Source of the DNA: Planctomycetota bacterium
GTDB lineage: Bacteria; Planctomycetota; Phycisphaerae; UBA1845; PWPN01
Direction of reading: 5' to 3'
Assembly: GCA_020346805.1 (NCBI GenBank)
Contig: CP070790.1
Span: 3,667,274 to 3,672,881, forward strand
Length of the DNA stretch: 5,608 nucleotides
The translations under genes and the position numbers were made by a program. The notes under the pieces are model-generated. The model had not been told where the DNA came from. It worked only from the letters and a program-made list of their open reading frames with translations, and did no database searches. This document shows, in pieces, positions 4,864-5,608 of the stretch (positions are counted from its first letter, which is position 1; each line of letters opens with the position of its first letter).

Positions 4864-5608
4864 ATGCCTCCTCTCGTCAACCAGCGAATAAGTAAATATA
4901 ACTGGTTTGCCTTGAGCCTGGTAATGTTCAGTGGCTGCCAGTGGTTCGTTGATGATGCCGATCACGAGGTATATCGGCTGCTCGACCAGCGCCAACAGCA
5001 GGCCGTGGGCGCCAAAAGTGATGTTAAAATAGCGGATAAAGATACTATTAGCACTGACCTGGCCGGGCCAAAATCCGGCGACGACGCTTACAGCTTTATC
5101 CCCCATCCCATCGATGCCGAAGTACCCGATTCATTCCAGAAAACAAGCACCCAACCGGCATCAGCCGCCACCCAACCGGAATTGGCTACTACCCAACCGA
5201 CATCGGCACCGGCAAACAATAAAATTCTTACCTTGGCTGAGGCTCTCGAATATGCCTTCAAGCACTCCAGGGATTTCCAGAACGCCAAAGAGGATTTGTA
5301 CTTGGCCGCACTGGAGTTAACTCTTGAAAGACACTTGTGGACTCCCAGACTGTTCGGTGAAATCGAAAGTGAATATGCCAATTATGGCCAAATCCGGGAT
5401 TTCGATCACGCCATGAGTGCGGTCGCTGAAGTCGGCATCGAACAAAATTTGCCCTACGGCGGCCAAATCACCGCCCGGGTGGTAAACACATTAATGCGCG
5501 ATCTTACCAACCATATTACCAGCGCTGAAACCGGGGCCATGATACTGGAAGCCGATATACCACTGCTGCGAGGGGCCGGCCGGGCAGCATACGAATCACG
5601 CTACCAGG
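4864..5608 (+). CDS. TolC-family outer-membrane efflux lipoprotein, C-terminus cut by window edge
   Basis: Proteins of this family form the outer-membrane channel-tunnel of tripartite efflux pumps or type I secretion systems. I read 248 residues. The signal peptide ends in MFSGC with Cys25 as the likely lipidated residue, as in many TolC-type lipoproteins. A long flexible region rich in Thr-Gln-Pro (three TQP copies at 96-112) precedes the domain. The OEP start is clear at 121-135 (ILTLAEALEYAFKHS), followed by a long helix (about 136-158) and a strand near 160-171 (TPRLFGEIESEY), the usual helix-to-barrel pattern. EADIPLLRGAGR at 229-240 matches the signature before the second helical half. 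Family members run about 450-600 residues, so around half is present. GAGGA at 4848-4852 precedes the ATG by 11 bases, a slightly long gap. It is divergent from the propeller gene. The pump partners are not in the window, so the substrate is unknown. Confidence 0.9.
   Translation, partial: MPPLVNQRISKYNWFALSLVMFSGCQWFVDDADHEVYRLLDQRQQQAVGAKSDVKIADKDTISTDLAGPKSGDDAYSFIPHPIDAEVPDSFQKTSTQPASAATQPELATTQPTSAPANNKILTLAEALEYAFKHSRDFQNAKEDLYLAALELTLERHLWTPRLFGEIESEYANYGQIRDFDHAMSAVAEVGIEQNLPYGGQITARVVNTLMRDLTNHITSAETGAMILEADIPLLRGAGRAAYESRYQ

Noticed and set aside
5088..5381. 97-codon minus-strand frame opposite the TolC-type gene
   Set aside because: It is antisense to the Thr-Gln-Pro linker and OEP start of a clear family member; its repetitive GWVVA pattern simply mirrors the ACCCAACCG repeats.

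Overview
The window suggests a planctomycete, most likely of the Phycisphaerae type. This is inferred from protein style, not from a marker gene. The clues are Thr-Thr-Gln/Arg-Pro linkers just after export signals, a FlgI-like lipoprotein carrying HEAT repeats, and a TolC-family lipoprotein with the 'PLLRGAGR' signature. No mobile element, CRISPR array, tRNA or rRNA was recognised.

Layout, left to right. (1) 1-790, minus strand: the N-terminal 263 residues of a GH130-family beta-mannoside phosphorylase/hydrolase, cut by the window edge. (2) 791-1262, minus strand: a compact transcription unit made of a promoter, a foldable leader, a 38-residue single-span membrane protein, a 12-bp hairpin right after the stop codon, and a strong rho-independent terminator. 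(3) 1263-1575: a region with no convincing gene, holding a possible broken small ORF and a short imperfect repeat. (4) 1576-3345, minus strand: a FlgI (flagellar P-ring)-like exported protein, whose FlgI homology is split by a HEAT-repeat block. (5) 3346-3518: a gap holding the terminator of the upstream gene, a promoter and a perfect 14-bp palindrome. (6) 3519-4682, minus strand: a secreted beta-propeller of the SdiA-regulated / esterase-like-phytase type. (7) 4683-4863: a divergent promoter region with a dyad over the likely -35 box. (8) 4864-5608, plus strand: the N-terminal 248 residues of a TolC-type outer-membrane efflux protein, cut by the right edge.

The three genes on the right all encode exported envelope proteins, and two of them are read divergently from one intergenic region. 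They may act together at the cell envelope, but nothing here proves it. No other flagellar gene is present, so the FlgI-like protein should not be taken as evidence for a flagellum. The GH130 gene on the left implies breakdown of mannose-containing oligosaccharides or N-glycans and looks like a separate transcription unit. The least explained parts are the structured mini-protein transcript and the split FlgI domain.
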